The notes beneath the pieces are model-generated. The model searched no databases and was not told where the DNA came from. It saw only the letters and a program-made list of their open reading frames with translations. From assembly GCF_018798885.1 (NCBI RefSeq), contig NZ_CP076362.1, positions 124,001 through 188,000 of the forward strand: a stretch of 64,000 bases of DNA. The letters run 5' to 3'. Within the stretch, counting starts at the first letter, position 1. Each line of letters opens with the position of its first letter. Source of the DNA: Gemmobacter fulvus. GTDB taxonomy: Bacteria; Pseudomonadota; Alphaproteobacteria; Rhodobacterales; Rhodobacteraceae. Positions 24,320-30,690 of the stretch are shown here, piece after piece. The position numbers were made by a program, and so were the translations under genes.

Positions 24320-25327
24320 ATGACAACAGCCCCGCTCGCCACCGTCAGACCCGGCACCTTGCTGAAGACGGCCTTCATCCATCTGGGAATCCTGCCGTTC
24401 CTGCTGGTGGGTGTGGTCATTTTCTTTGCGCTGAATGAGAGCCGTTTCCTGTCGTCGCTGAACATCTTCAACGTGGCCCGGCAATCGACCTTCCTGATCA
24501 TCATCGCCATGGGGCAGGCGGTCGTGTTGCTGACGGCGGGGCTTGACCTGTCGGTGGGGGCAGTTGTCGGCTTTGCCGGGGTGGTGACGGCGCTGATCCT
24601 GAAATCCATGGGCCTCGCCTTCCCCGAGGCAACGGCGCTTGTCTTTGCCACGGCTATTGCCGGGGGGATCGCGGCGGGGTTGGTGGTTGGCCTGATCAAC
24701 GGCATTGGCGTGGCCTTGCTGAATGTGCCGCCCTTCATGATGACGCTTGGCACGATGACAAGTCTGGTCGGCGTGGCGCTGAGCATGACCAAGGGCCTGC
24801 CAGTGACGCAGATCCCCGACGATTTCATGCGCTTTCTGGGCTATGGTCGGGTGTTGGGCATGGCGCCTGCGGTCTTTGTCACGCTGATCCTGTTTGCCGC
24901 GATGTGGCTGTTGCTGAACCGCACGACGGTGGGCCGCTATTTCTACGCGGTGGGATCAAACATCCGCGCTGCACAGCTGTCGGGGATCAATACCAGACGG
25001 CAATTGATGCTGGCCTATCTGCTGTCCAGCCTGATGGCGGCGATTGTCGGGGTGTTGTTTCTGGCCCGCACCGGCTCTGCCGAGGCGTTGAACGGCCAAC
25101 CCTACGGCCTGCAATCGGTCGCCGCCTGTGTGATTGCCGGTGTGTCGCTGTTCGGGGGCAATGGCAAGGTGCGTGATGTGCTGCTGGGGGCCTTGTTCAT
25201 CGTGATCCTGACCAATGGCATGAACCTGATCCGGGTCGAAAGTTATGTGCAGCAGATCGTGCTGGGGGCCATTCTGATCCTCGCGCTGATTGCCGACCAG
25301 ATCCGCACCCGTCTGATTGCAGGCTGA
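24320..25327 (+). CDS. Sugar-type ABC transporter permease (RbsC-like)
   Basis: The 335-residue membrane protein has 8-10 hydrophobic segments and the RbsC family pattern: IIIAMGQAVVLLTAGLDLSV near residue 60, LLNVPPFMMTLGTMT, the cytoplasmic YFYAVGSNIRAAQLSGIN coupling loop, and SVAACVIAGVSLFGGNGKVR. It starts at ATG 24320, after GAAAGGA. One permease gene alone implies a homodimer. It is followed 3 bases later by a SnoaL-like gene on the same transcript. Imported solute unknown, but sugars, polyols and autoinducer-like molecules are typical of this family. Confidence 0.93.
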   Translation: MTTAPLATVRPGTLLKTAFIHLGILPFLLVGVVIFFALNESRFLSSLNIFNVARQSTFLIIIAMGQAVVLLTAGLDLSVGAVVGFAGVVTALILKSMGLAFPEATALVFATAIAGGIAAGLVVGLINGIGVALLNVPPFMMTLGTMTSLVGVALSMTKGLPVTQIPDDFMRFLGYGRVLGMAPAVFVTLILFAAMWLLLNRTTVGRYFYAVGSNIRAAQLSGINTRRQLMLAYLLSSLMAAIVGVLFLARTGSAEALNGQPYGLQSVAACVIAGVSLFGGNGKVRDVLLGALFIVILTNGMNLIRVESYVQQIVLGAILILALIADQIRTRLIAG

Positions 25328-25330
25328 CCG

Positions 25331-25708
25331 ATGACCGCCGCAAACAAAGCCGTTGTCGCCGATTTCATCGCCACCGTGTTCAATGGTCATCGTGTGGACG
25401 AAGGGATCGACCGGTGTCTTGGCCCCTATTACATCCAGCACAACCCCGAGGTGGCGGATGGAAAAGAGGCCTTTCGCGCGCATTTTCTTGCGTTTTTTGC
25501 CGCGCATCCACAGTCTGTCTTTACCGTGAAGCGCATGTTCAGCGAAGGGGATTTCGTGACCGTCCATGCCCATTGGCAAGACACGCCAGAAGATGGCGGC
25601 GCGGCGGTGATGGACATTTTCCGGCTGGAACAGGGCCGTATCGTGGAACACTGGGACTGTGTTCAGCCGGTCCCGCCCAGGCTGGCCCACACCAATACCA
25701 TGTTCTGA
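25331..25708 (+). CDS. SnoaL-like (NTF2-fold) protein
   Basis: The 125-residue protein fits the SnoaL-like polyketide-cyclase/NTF2 fold. GPYYIQHNPEVADG supplies the recurrent YIQHNP motif, and the end MDIFRLEQGRIVEHWDCVQPVP is the classic conserved strand with the ExW element. The fold offers a hydrophobic cavity used for isomerisation, hydration or ligand binding. It begins 3 bases after the permease stop and precedes a DoxX-like gene. The reaction cannot be told from sequence. Confidence 0.85.
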   Translation: MTAANKAVVADFIATVFNGHRVDEGIDRCLGPYYIQHNPEVADGKEAFRAHFLAFFAAHPQSVFTVKRMFSEGDFVTVHAHWQDTPEDGGAAVMDIFRLEQGRIVEHWDCVQPVPPRLAHTNTMF

Positions 25709-25721
25709 AACGGAGATTGCG

Positions 25722-26096
25722 ATGACATCCCCCGAGATCCTCAACCTGATTGGCCGCCTCTGCGTGGCAGGCTATTTCCTGTGGTCGGTGCCTTTCAACC
25801 TGGGTGCGCGCGGGCATCATCTGGCCGAATTCCGGCGCATCGGGGTGCCGGGGGGGCCAGTTCTGTTCGCGGGAGGAATTGCGCTCAGCCTGGTGGGCAG
25901 CGTGTTGCTGCTCTATACGCCGACGGCGATGATCGGGGCGCTGATGCTGATCCTGTTCACCCTGACCGCGGACGCGCTGTTCCATCGGTTCTGGACCTAT
26001 GCCGACCCGCATGAGGCGGTGATCCACAAGTTTTTCCTGATCGAGCATATCGCGCTCTGCGGTGGTATCCTCGGGCTGGCGGCGGCAACGCTGTGA
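25722..26096 (+). CDS. DoxX-like membrane protein
   Basis: The 124-residue protein has four hydrophobic segments (about 5-22, 46-64, 68-88 and 105-122), as in DoxX/DoxD-type proteins, and the LAEFRRIGVPGGPVLFAGG segment found there between the first two spans. It begins at ATG 25722 behind CGGAG. Its stop overlaps the GTG of the RraA-like gene (GTGA), so the two are coupled. DoxX proteins are membrane components of diverse redox functions; none is predicted here. Confidence 0.78.
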   Translation: MTSPEILNLIGRLCVAGYFLWSVPFNLGARGHHLAEFRRIGVPGGPVLFAGGIALSLVGSVLLLYTPTAMIGALMLILFTLTADALFHRFWTYADPHEAVIHKFFLIEHIALCGGILGLAAATL

Positions 26097-26809
26097 GCGC
26101 GCTGTCACCGCAAACGCAGGCGCAGCTGCGGGCCGTGAGCATTTCCACCCTGTCGACCGTGCTGTTCAAACGGGGCTTTCGCAACCGCGTGATGCAGGGG
26201 GTCGGCCCTTTGTCCCCTTCGGCGGTGCGTATGGTCGGCCCCGCCTTCACGCTGCGGTTCATTCCCGCGCGCGAGGATCTGGACACGATGGAGGATTACG
26301 CGCTGCCAACCCATGTGCAGCGCCGCGCCATCGAGGAATGCCCGGCAGAGCATGTGCTGGTGATCGACGCGCGCGGCGACAGGGGGGCGGCCTCGGCAGG
26401 CGATATCATGATCGCGCGGCTGAAGGCGCGCGGCTGCGCCGGGGCGGTGACGGATGGCGGCTTTCGTGACACCGCCGATATCGCGGCCCTTGGGTTTCCG
26501 GCATTTCACAGCGGACCGGCCACGCCCTCCAGCCCGATCCGGCACCATCCGGCTGATCTGAACCTGCCGATCGGCTGTGGCGGGGTTGCGGTCTATCCCG
26601 GTGACATCGTGGTGTCAGACAGCGACGGTGTGATTGTCATCCCCCGCCATCTGGCCGATGAGGTCGCCGCCGAGGCGATGGCGATGACGGAATACGAGAC
26701 TTTCGCGGCAGAGCAGGTGGCGCAGGGGCGTTCGATCTTCGGGTTGTTCCCGTCGACAGAAGAAAGCCGCGCCGAATTCGCATTGTGGAAAGACGGCCCG
26801 GCTGTGTAG
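26093..26809 (+). CDS. RraA-family protein, likely HMG/CHA-type aldolase
   Basis: The 238-residue product has the RraA fold (formerly annotated as menaquinone methyltransferase/RNase E regulator). Class II aldolases of this fold cleave 4-hydroxy-4-methyl-2-oxoglutarate or 4-carboxy-4-hydroxy-2-oxoadipate to pyruvate. The active-site motif reads AVTDGGFRDTADI (about 120-132), supplying the Arg-Asp pair that binds substrate and metal, preceded by SAGDIMIARLKARG. It starts at GTG 26093. As the last gene of an import-catabolic operon it fits an aldolase better than a ribonuclease regulator. A strong hairpin follows. Confidence 0.82.
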   Translation: MSALSPQTQAQLRAVSISTLSTVLFKRGFRNRVMQGVGPLSPSAVRMVGPAFTLRFIPAREDLDTMEDYALPTHVQRRAIEECPAEHVLVIDARGDRGAASAGDIMIARLKARGCAGAVTDGGFRDTADIAALGFPAFHSGPATPSSPIRHHPADLNLPIGCGGVAVYPGDIVVSDSDGVIVIPRHLADEVAAEAMAMTEYETFAAEQVAQGRSIFGLFPSTEESRAEFALWKDGPAV

Positions 26810-26811
26810 CG

Positions 26812-26833
26812 GGATGGCGCCTGCGCGCCATCC
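26812..26833. terminator. Bidirectional hairpin between RraA-like and GntR genes
   Basis: GGATGGCGC (26812-26820), loop CTGC, GCGCCATCC (26825-26833) is a perfect 9-bp stem. It starts 2 bases after the RraA-like stop and ends 6 bases before the GntR stop of the opposite strand. It should terminate both convergent transcripts. Confidence 0.7.
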
Positions 26834-26839
26834 GGTCTG

Positions 26840-27535
26840 TCAATGCGGCGAGGCCGAGATGATCCGCTGGCGCAGGCTGTCGACATGCGCCCGCATCGCA
26901 GTGGCGGCGGCCTGACCGTCGCGGATGCGGATCGCCTCAAGGATTGCGCCGTGTTCGCTGCCGGTCATGTTGAAATCATGGAAATGCCAGGTGGGCAGAA
27001 ACCAGATGCGCGACATGCGGTCATGGATGGCACTCTGGAAATCGCCCACCAGATGATTGCCTGAAAACTGACCGATCTTGTTGTGAAACAGCCTGTCCCA
27101 TTCCATCAGGGTCTTTTTGTCCAACGTCTCGTGACCGGAATCAAACCGGGCGCAAATCGCTGCCAGCTCGGCAAATTCCGCCTCGGTCCGGCGTTCGGCA
27201 CAGAGCTGGGCACAGAAGGGTTCCACCAGCGCGCGCGCTTCCAGGGCCAGATGGATCTCGGAAAGAGAATCCGACCGAACCAGAATCCCCTTGCGGGCGA
27301 TGATCTCGACCAGACCTTCCTGTTGCAGGCGGTGCAGGGCCTGATTCACCGGCGTGCGGCCAAGGCCAAGATCTTCGGCCACCTGGCTTTCCTGCAAGAA
27401 CTGGCCCGGCACATATTGCGCCGAGATCAGCAATTCCTTCAGCATGTCATATGCCGTTTCGGAAAGGGTTTTGGAGGCGGCCGAAAGCGGCCTGCCTGAA
27501 CGCTGCGCGAGGGTGGGTTTCTGCGACTCGGTCAT
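26840..27535 (-). CDS. GntR-family regulator, FCD (FadR) subfamily
   Basis: The 231-residue protein starts at ATG 27535 (AGGATAAA before it). The N-terminal winged helix (about 20-85) has LKELLISAQYVPGQFLQESQ and the GLGRTPVNQALHRLQQEG recognition helix. The C-terminal FCD domain has the metal/ligand pattern WDRLFHNKIGQFSGN and a late His in RAHVDSLRQRI. It is the last gene of the leftward molybdenum hydroxylase operon, 128 bases after coxG-like, and converges on the ABC operon, so it may control either or both. A TGATA-ATA-TATCA repeat is just upstream. Confidence 0.92.
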   Translation of the reverse strand: MTESQKPTLAQRSGRPLSAASKTLSETAYDMLKELLISAQYVPGQFLQESQVAEDLGLGRTPVNQALHRLQQEGLVEIIARKGILVRSDSLSEIHLALEARALVEPFCAQLCAERRTEAEFAELAAICARFDSGHETLDKKTLMEWDRLFHNKIGQFSGNHLVGDFQSAIHDRMSRIWFLPTWHFHDFNMTGSEHGAILEAIRIRDGQAAATAMRAHVDSLRQRIISASPH

Positions 27536-27581
27536 TTTATCCTGCAACCTTATACTTTGCTCTGAAACACGCCTGATACTT

Positions 27582-27594
27582 TGATAATATATCA
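27582..27594. promoter_or_regulatory. TGATA-N3-TATCA inverted repeat upstream of GntR gene
   Basis: TGATA-ATA-TATCA is a perfect 5-3-5 inverted repeat, 47 bases upstream of the GntR start and in a rare AT-rich stretch. Its 11-base core ATAATATATCA recurs at 44967-44977 upstream of the polyamine-type ABC operon. Inverted repeats of this size suit GntR/FadR-type dimers. Confidence 0.55.
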
Positions 27595-27663
27595 GAGCAA
27601 AGCCAAAGCGCATAAAAAAATCGCGCTCTGCGAACGGATTTTCCTGCGACCTTCCGTCACGGA

Positions 27664-28272
27664 TCACACCTGCTGTGTCAACAGAAGGGCGATCAGGGCA
27701 AATACCGCCGCCGTGGCCCAGCCGGCCAGCGCAAAGTTGCGCCAGCTGACCCCGGCGACGGCAGCCATGGGCACCACAGCACCGGGCGCGGGTATCCGCA
27801 GGGTGGCGGGGGCAGGTGTCGCGGAAACCTCGCCGCCGGTGACTACTTCGGAAAAGCGCTGAAAGAACTGGCCCGCCAGCGCATTGGCCACGCCCTTGAT
27901 CATCCGTGAACCCAGTTGCGCGATCTTGCCGCCCAGGGCTGCCTCGACGGTATAGGACAGTTTCGTGCCCCCCTCGACCGTTTCCAGCCGGATCAGCGCC
28001 GAGCCTTTGGCGAAACCGGCCACACCGCCCGATCCCTGCCCGGTGATGCGATACGACTGCGGCGCGTCAATCTCCGACAGGGTGACATGGCCGGTAAAAC
28101 TGGCGCTGACCGGGCCGATCTTCTGGACCACACGCGCCGTCATCTCGGTCGGGCTGACCCTATCCAGCGCTTCACAGCCCGGAATGCAGGCGCGCAGGAT
28201 GGCGGGGTCGTTCAGCCCGGCCCAGACGGTCTGGATCGGGGCGGCAATGACGGTTTCACCGGAAAGTTCCAT
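27664..28272 (-). CDS. CoxG-like SRPBCC protein with C-terminal membrane anchor
   Basis: The 202-residue protein belongs to the CO-dehydrogenase subunit G (CoxG) group. The SRPBCC domain spans about 1-150 (start MELSGETVIAAPIQTVW, then LNDPAILRACIPGCEALD). A Pro/Ala-rich linker and one hydrophobic span (about 178-198) follow. CoxG proteins are accessory to molybdenum hydroxylases and are thought to recruit the enzyme to the membrane for electron transfer to quinones. Here it follows the first S and M subunit genes, which supports membrane-linked electron acceptance by this hydroxylase. Confidence 0.9.
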   Translation of the reverse strand: MELSGETVIAAPIQTVWAGLNDPAILRACIPGCEALDRVSPTEMTARVVQKIGPVSASFTGHVTLSEIDAPQSYRITGQGSGGVAGFAKGSALIRLETVEGGTKLSYTVEAALGGKIAQLGSRMIKGVANALAGQFFQRFSEVVTGGEVSATPAPATLRIPAPGAVVPMAAVAGVSWRNFALAGWATAAVFALIALLLTQQV

Positions 28273-28283
28273 TCCACGCTCCT

Positions 28284-28685
28284 TCAGCGGCGGCCCTTGC
28301 CGATATGGGCGATGCCTTCGATTTCGACATAGATCGTCGGCCCGGCAAGGTTTGACACCTCCACCAGCGAGCAGGCCGGAAAATCACCGCTGAAAAACTC
28401 GGCGCGGGCTTTCCACACGCCCTGACGGTGCTGCATCCGGGTGACATAAATGGTCAGTTTGGTGAAATCCGACATCTGCCCGCCCGCAGCCTCGATCAGG
28501 GCCTTGTGTTTGCCGAGGATGATCTTTGTCTGCTCATATTCATCCGCCCCATCAATGGTAATCAGATCGGCATTGCGCGAGGTGAGGCCCGACAGATAGG
28601 CGATTCCATCCACCACAAGGCAGTTGGACCACATGCCGGCAATGGGTTCGGCAACAAGTGGGCTGGTGTAACGGGTAATGGTCAT
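28284..28685 (-). CDS. RidA-family protein lacking the deaminase arginine
   Basis: The 133-residue protein has the YjgF/YER057c/UK114 fold, with GIAYLSGLTS, KTKIILGKHKALIEAAGG-type helix and a closing VEIEGIAHIGKG. RidA proper has Arg105 in a PARSxVEV motif that binds the carboxylate of imine substrates. Here this segment reads FPACSLVEVSNL, with Cys in place of Arg, so enamine/imine deaminase activity of the RidA type is unlikely. Such Rid2-7 type proteins often sit in aromatic catabolic operons. It lies between the FAD subunit and CoxG genes. Function is open. Confidence 0.88.
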   Translation of the reverse strand: MTITRYTSPLVAEPIAGMWSNCLVVDGIAYLSGLTSRNADLITIDGADEYEQTKIILGKHKALIEAAGGQMSDFTKLTIYVTRMQHRQGVWKARAEFFSGDFPACSLVEVSNLAGPTIYVEIEGIAHIGKGRR

Positions 28686-28705
28686 CGGATGTCCTTTCGG
28701 GAGGG

Positions 28706-29503
28706 TCAGGCCAGCGCACGGATCACGGCGCGGCGGATGACATGGGGCAGGATCTGCGCACGGTAGGTTTTGGCGGCGTGCAAATCTTCGTTGAGCTCTT
28801 CGGGATCAAAGCGCAGGGTCCGTGCGATGTCCGGTGTGAAATCGGCCGAAAGTGTGGCTTCGGCGGCGCTGTCGCGGAACACGCAAGGACCGGCCCCGTT
28901 GATCGCAACGCGGGTAATTGCACCGAACCGCGCGACAAAGGCACCGCAGGTCACATAGCCCGATGCCGGGTTCGGCACCTTGAAATAGCCCGCCGCATCC
29001 GGCCTGCGAAAGCTGATGGCGGTCAGGATTTCATCCCGTTGCAGCGCGGTGGAAAACATGCCGGTAAAGAACGCGTCCGCCGCGATCTGGCGGCGGTCGG
29101 TGTGGATGGTGGCACCCAGGGCCAGCACCGCCGCCGGATAATCCGCTGCGGGATCATTATTGGCCACCGATCCGCCCAGCGTGCCCATATTGCGCACCAG
29201 CGGGTCGGCAATGCCGCCTGCCAGCGCCGACAAGGCCGGGATCCGCGCCAGAATGTCAGCCGAGGCCGCCACTTCGGCATGGCGGGTCATCGCGGCGATG
29301 GTGATCGTGGTGTCCTGCACGGTGATGCCGCACAGCGCGGTGATTGCCTGAAGGTCGATCAGCGTGGAATGGGCGGTCAGGCGGTGTTTCATCGCCGGCA
29401 GCAAGGTTTGCCCCCCGGCCAGCAGGCGGGGTTCGACATCGGTGCGCAGGATCTCCAGCGCCTCGGACAAGGTGGTGGGGCGCTGATAGTCAAACGGATA
29501 CAT
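28706..29503 (-). CDS. Molybdenum hydroxylase 1, FAD subunit (CoxM/XdhB type)
   Basis: The 265-residue protein has the vanillyl-alcohol-oxidase type FAD-binding domain of CoxM. Motifs are AGGQTLLPAMKHRL (about 33-46), RNMGTLGGSVANNDPAADYP (about 100-120, contacting FAD) and the C-terminal domain ending in ETYRAQILPHVIRRA-like residues. It transfers electrons from the iron-sulfur subunit to an acceptor. It overlaps the upstream 2Fe-2S subunit gene by 14 bases, a tight coupling. A start at 29503 (MYPFDYQRPTTL) matches the typical beginning of this subunit. Confidence 0.94.
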   Translation of the reverse strand: MYPFDYQRPTTLSEALEILRTDVEPRLLAGGQTLLPAMKHRLTAHSTLIDLQAITALCGITVQDTTITIAAMTRHAEVAASADILARIPALSALAGGIADPLVRNMGTLGGSVANNDPAADYPAAVLALGATIHTDRRQIAADAFFTGMFSTALQRDEILTAISFRRPDAAGYFKVPNPASGYVTCGAFVARFGAITRVAINGAGPCVFRDSAAEATLSADFTPDIARTLRFDPEELNEDLHAAKTYRAQILPHVIRRAVIRALA

Positions 29504-29981
29504 CGTCCCCCCCCTGCATCCTCGCCTGCCCGTCCAGCAGGGCGGCCACGATGTTGTTGTATCCGGTGCAGCGGCAGATATTGCCTTCCAGCTGGCGCCG
29601 CGCCTCGGCCTCGGTCAGGGGGGCGTGGTCGCGGGCCACCGCGATGCAGGTCATGATCATGCCGGGGGTGCAATAGCCGCATTGCAGCGCGTGATGGTCG
29701 ATGAAGGCCTGTTGCATCGGATGCAATGTTGCACCGGCCATGCCTTCGATGGTCTGCACCACATGCCCCTGCGCCTGCATCGCCAGCACGGTGCAGGCTT
29801 TCACCACCTGCCCGTCCAGATGGACCGCACAGCAGCCGCATTGCGTGGTATCGCAGCCGACATGCGGGCCGGTCAGGCGCAATTCCTCACGCAGGAATTC
29901 GACCAGCAGCATCTGCGGCGGGATGGTGCGGCTGACCTCGCGGCCATTCACGGTCAGGGTGAGGGGGGCATTGCGGGTCAT
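29490..29981 (-). CDS. Molybdenum hydroxylase 1, 2Fe-2S subunit (CoxS/XdhC type)
   Basis: The 163-residue protein binds two [2Fe-2S] clusters. The N-terminal plant-type ferredoxin domain has GCDTTQCGCCAVHLDG with a later Cys (VKACTVLA). The C-terminal helical domain has QCGYCTPGM and CRCTGY, which bind the molybdopterin-proximal cluster. Length and order match CoxS/QorS. It lies 1 base after the YCII gene and 14 bases overlapping the FAD subunit. Together with the genes at 28706 and 30687 it completes the first hydroxylase. Confidence 0.95.
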   Translation of the reverse strand: MTRNAPLTLTVNGREVSRTIPPQMLLVEFLREELRLTGPHVGCDTTQCGCCAVHLDGQVVKACTVLAMQAQGHVVQTIEGMAGATLHPMQQAFIDHHALQCGYCTPGMIMTCIAVARDHAPLTEAEARRQLEGNICRCTGYNNIVAALLDGQARMQGGDDVSV

Positions 29982-29982
29982 G

Positions 29983-30270
29983 TCACAGGTTCCGCGTCTG
30001 CCAGCGCCACGCATCGACATGCACGGTCGCAAACAGGCCCGCCAGCACGAAAGGGTCACGCGCGGCAATGGCCTCGGCTGCGGCCAGACTGTCGGCCTCC
30101 AGCACATACATGCCGCCAAGCTTCTCTGCGCCATCCGGGCCGAGCAGCGGGCCGCCGATTATGGCGGCGCTGCCCAGCGATTGCATGAAGGCGATATGTG
30201 CGGGCCGTGTGGCATCGCGCAGAGCCGCAAGCCCCGGCGCATCGCGCGTATAGACAACAAAATGCCCCAT
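29983..30270 (-). CDS. YCII-related (ABM-like) small protein
   Basis: The 95-residue protein has the YCII fold: MGHFVVYTRDAPG at the start, HIAFMQSLGSAAIIGGPLLG in the middle, and EADSLAAAEAIAARDPFVLAGLF, with the conserved His-Asp pair of the family at RPAHIAF and ARDPF. Family members are implicated in chlorinated and hydroxylated aromatic catabolism as lyase, dehydrochlorinase or isomerase. It lies between the cupin and 2Fe-2S subunit genes. Which step it catalyses cannot be told. Confidence 0.85.
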   Translation of the reverse strand: MGHFVVYTRDAPGLAALRDATRPAHIAFMQSLGSAAIIGGPLLGPDGAEKLGGMYVLEADSLAAAEAIAARDPFVLAGLFATVHVDAWRWQTRNL

Positions 30271-30273
30271 GGT

Positions 30274-30690
30274 TCAGCCCTTCTGCTGGCCGTCAAGAAA
30301 GCCGCCGATGGTGTCATCGGTGTGGAACGAGGGCTTTTCGTAATAATGCGGGCCGTCATAAATCTCGACCAGACGGCATTTGGTCACCGCCACGGTCGGG
30401 CCATGCGGATGATCCTTGGGGTTCATGTAAAAGGCCCCCGGTTTCAGCACGATGTCGCTGTCGGTATAGGCATATTCGCCTTCCAGACAGTACATGAACT
30501 GGTTCGACGCATGTGAATGCTTGATCGGGATCCCGCCGCCCACATCATATTCCAGCAGGGCGATGCTTGCCCCAGTGGCCGGGTTTTTCCACAGGAAATA
30601 CTGCCGGAAGCCGTATTCGGGAAAGTTGAGCCAGTTTTCGGCCTTCAGGTCTTTGTCGTGGATCAGAACTTCCAGAGTGTCGGGGGTCAT
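30274..30690 (-). CDS. Cupin-domain protein in the molybdenum hydroxylase operon
   Basis: The 138-residue protein has cupin motif 1 as IPIKHSHASNQFMYCLEGEY (about 65-84, with His, His and Gln) and motif 2 as KDHPHGPT (about 106-113). The metal is probably Fe(II) or Mn(II). GFRQYFLWKNPATGA upstream resembles cupins near ring-cleavage pathways. Its start overlaps the stop of the large subunit by 4 bases, so expression is coupled. A dioxygenase or isomerase role is possible. Confidence 0.82.
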   Translation of the reverse strand: MTPDTLEVLIHDKDLKAENWLNFPEYGFRQYFLWKNPATGASIALLEYDVGGGIPIKHSHASNQFMYCLEGEYAYTDSDIVLKPGAFYMNPKDHPHGPTVAVTKCRLVEIYDGPHYYEKPSFHTDDTIGGFLDGQQKG

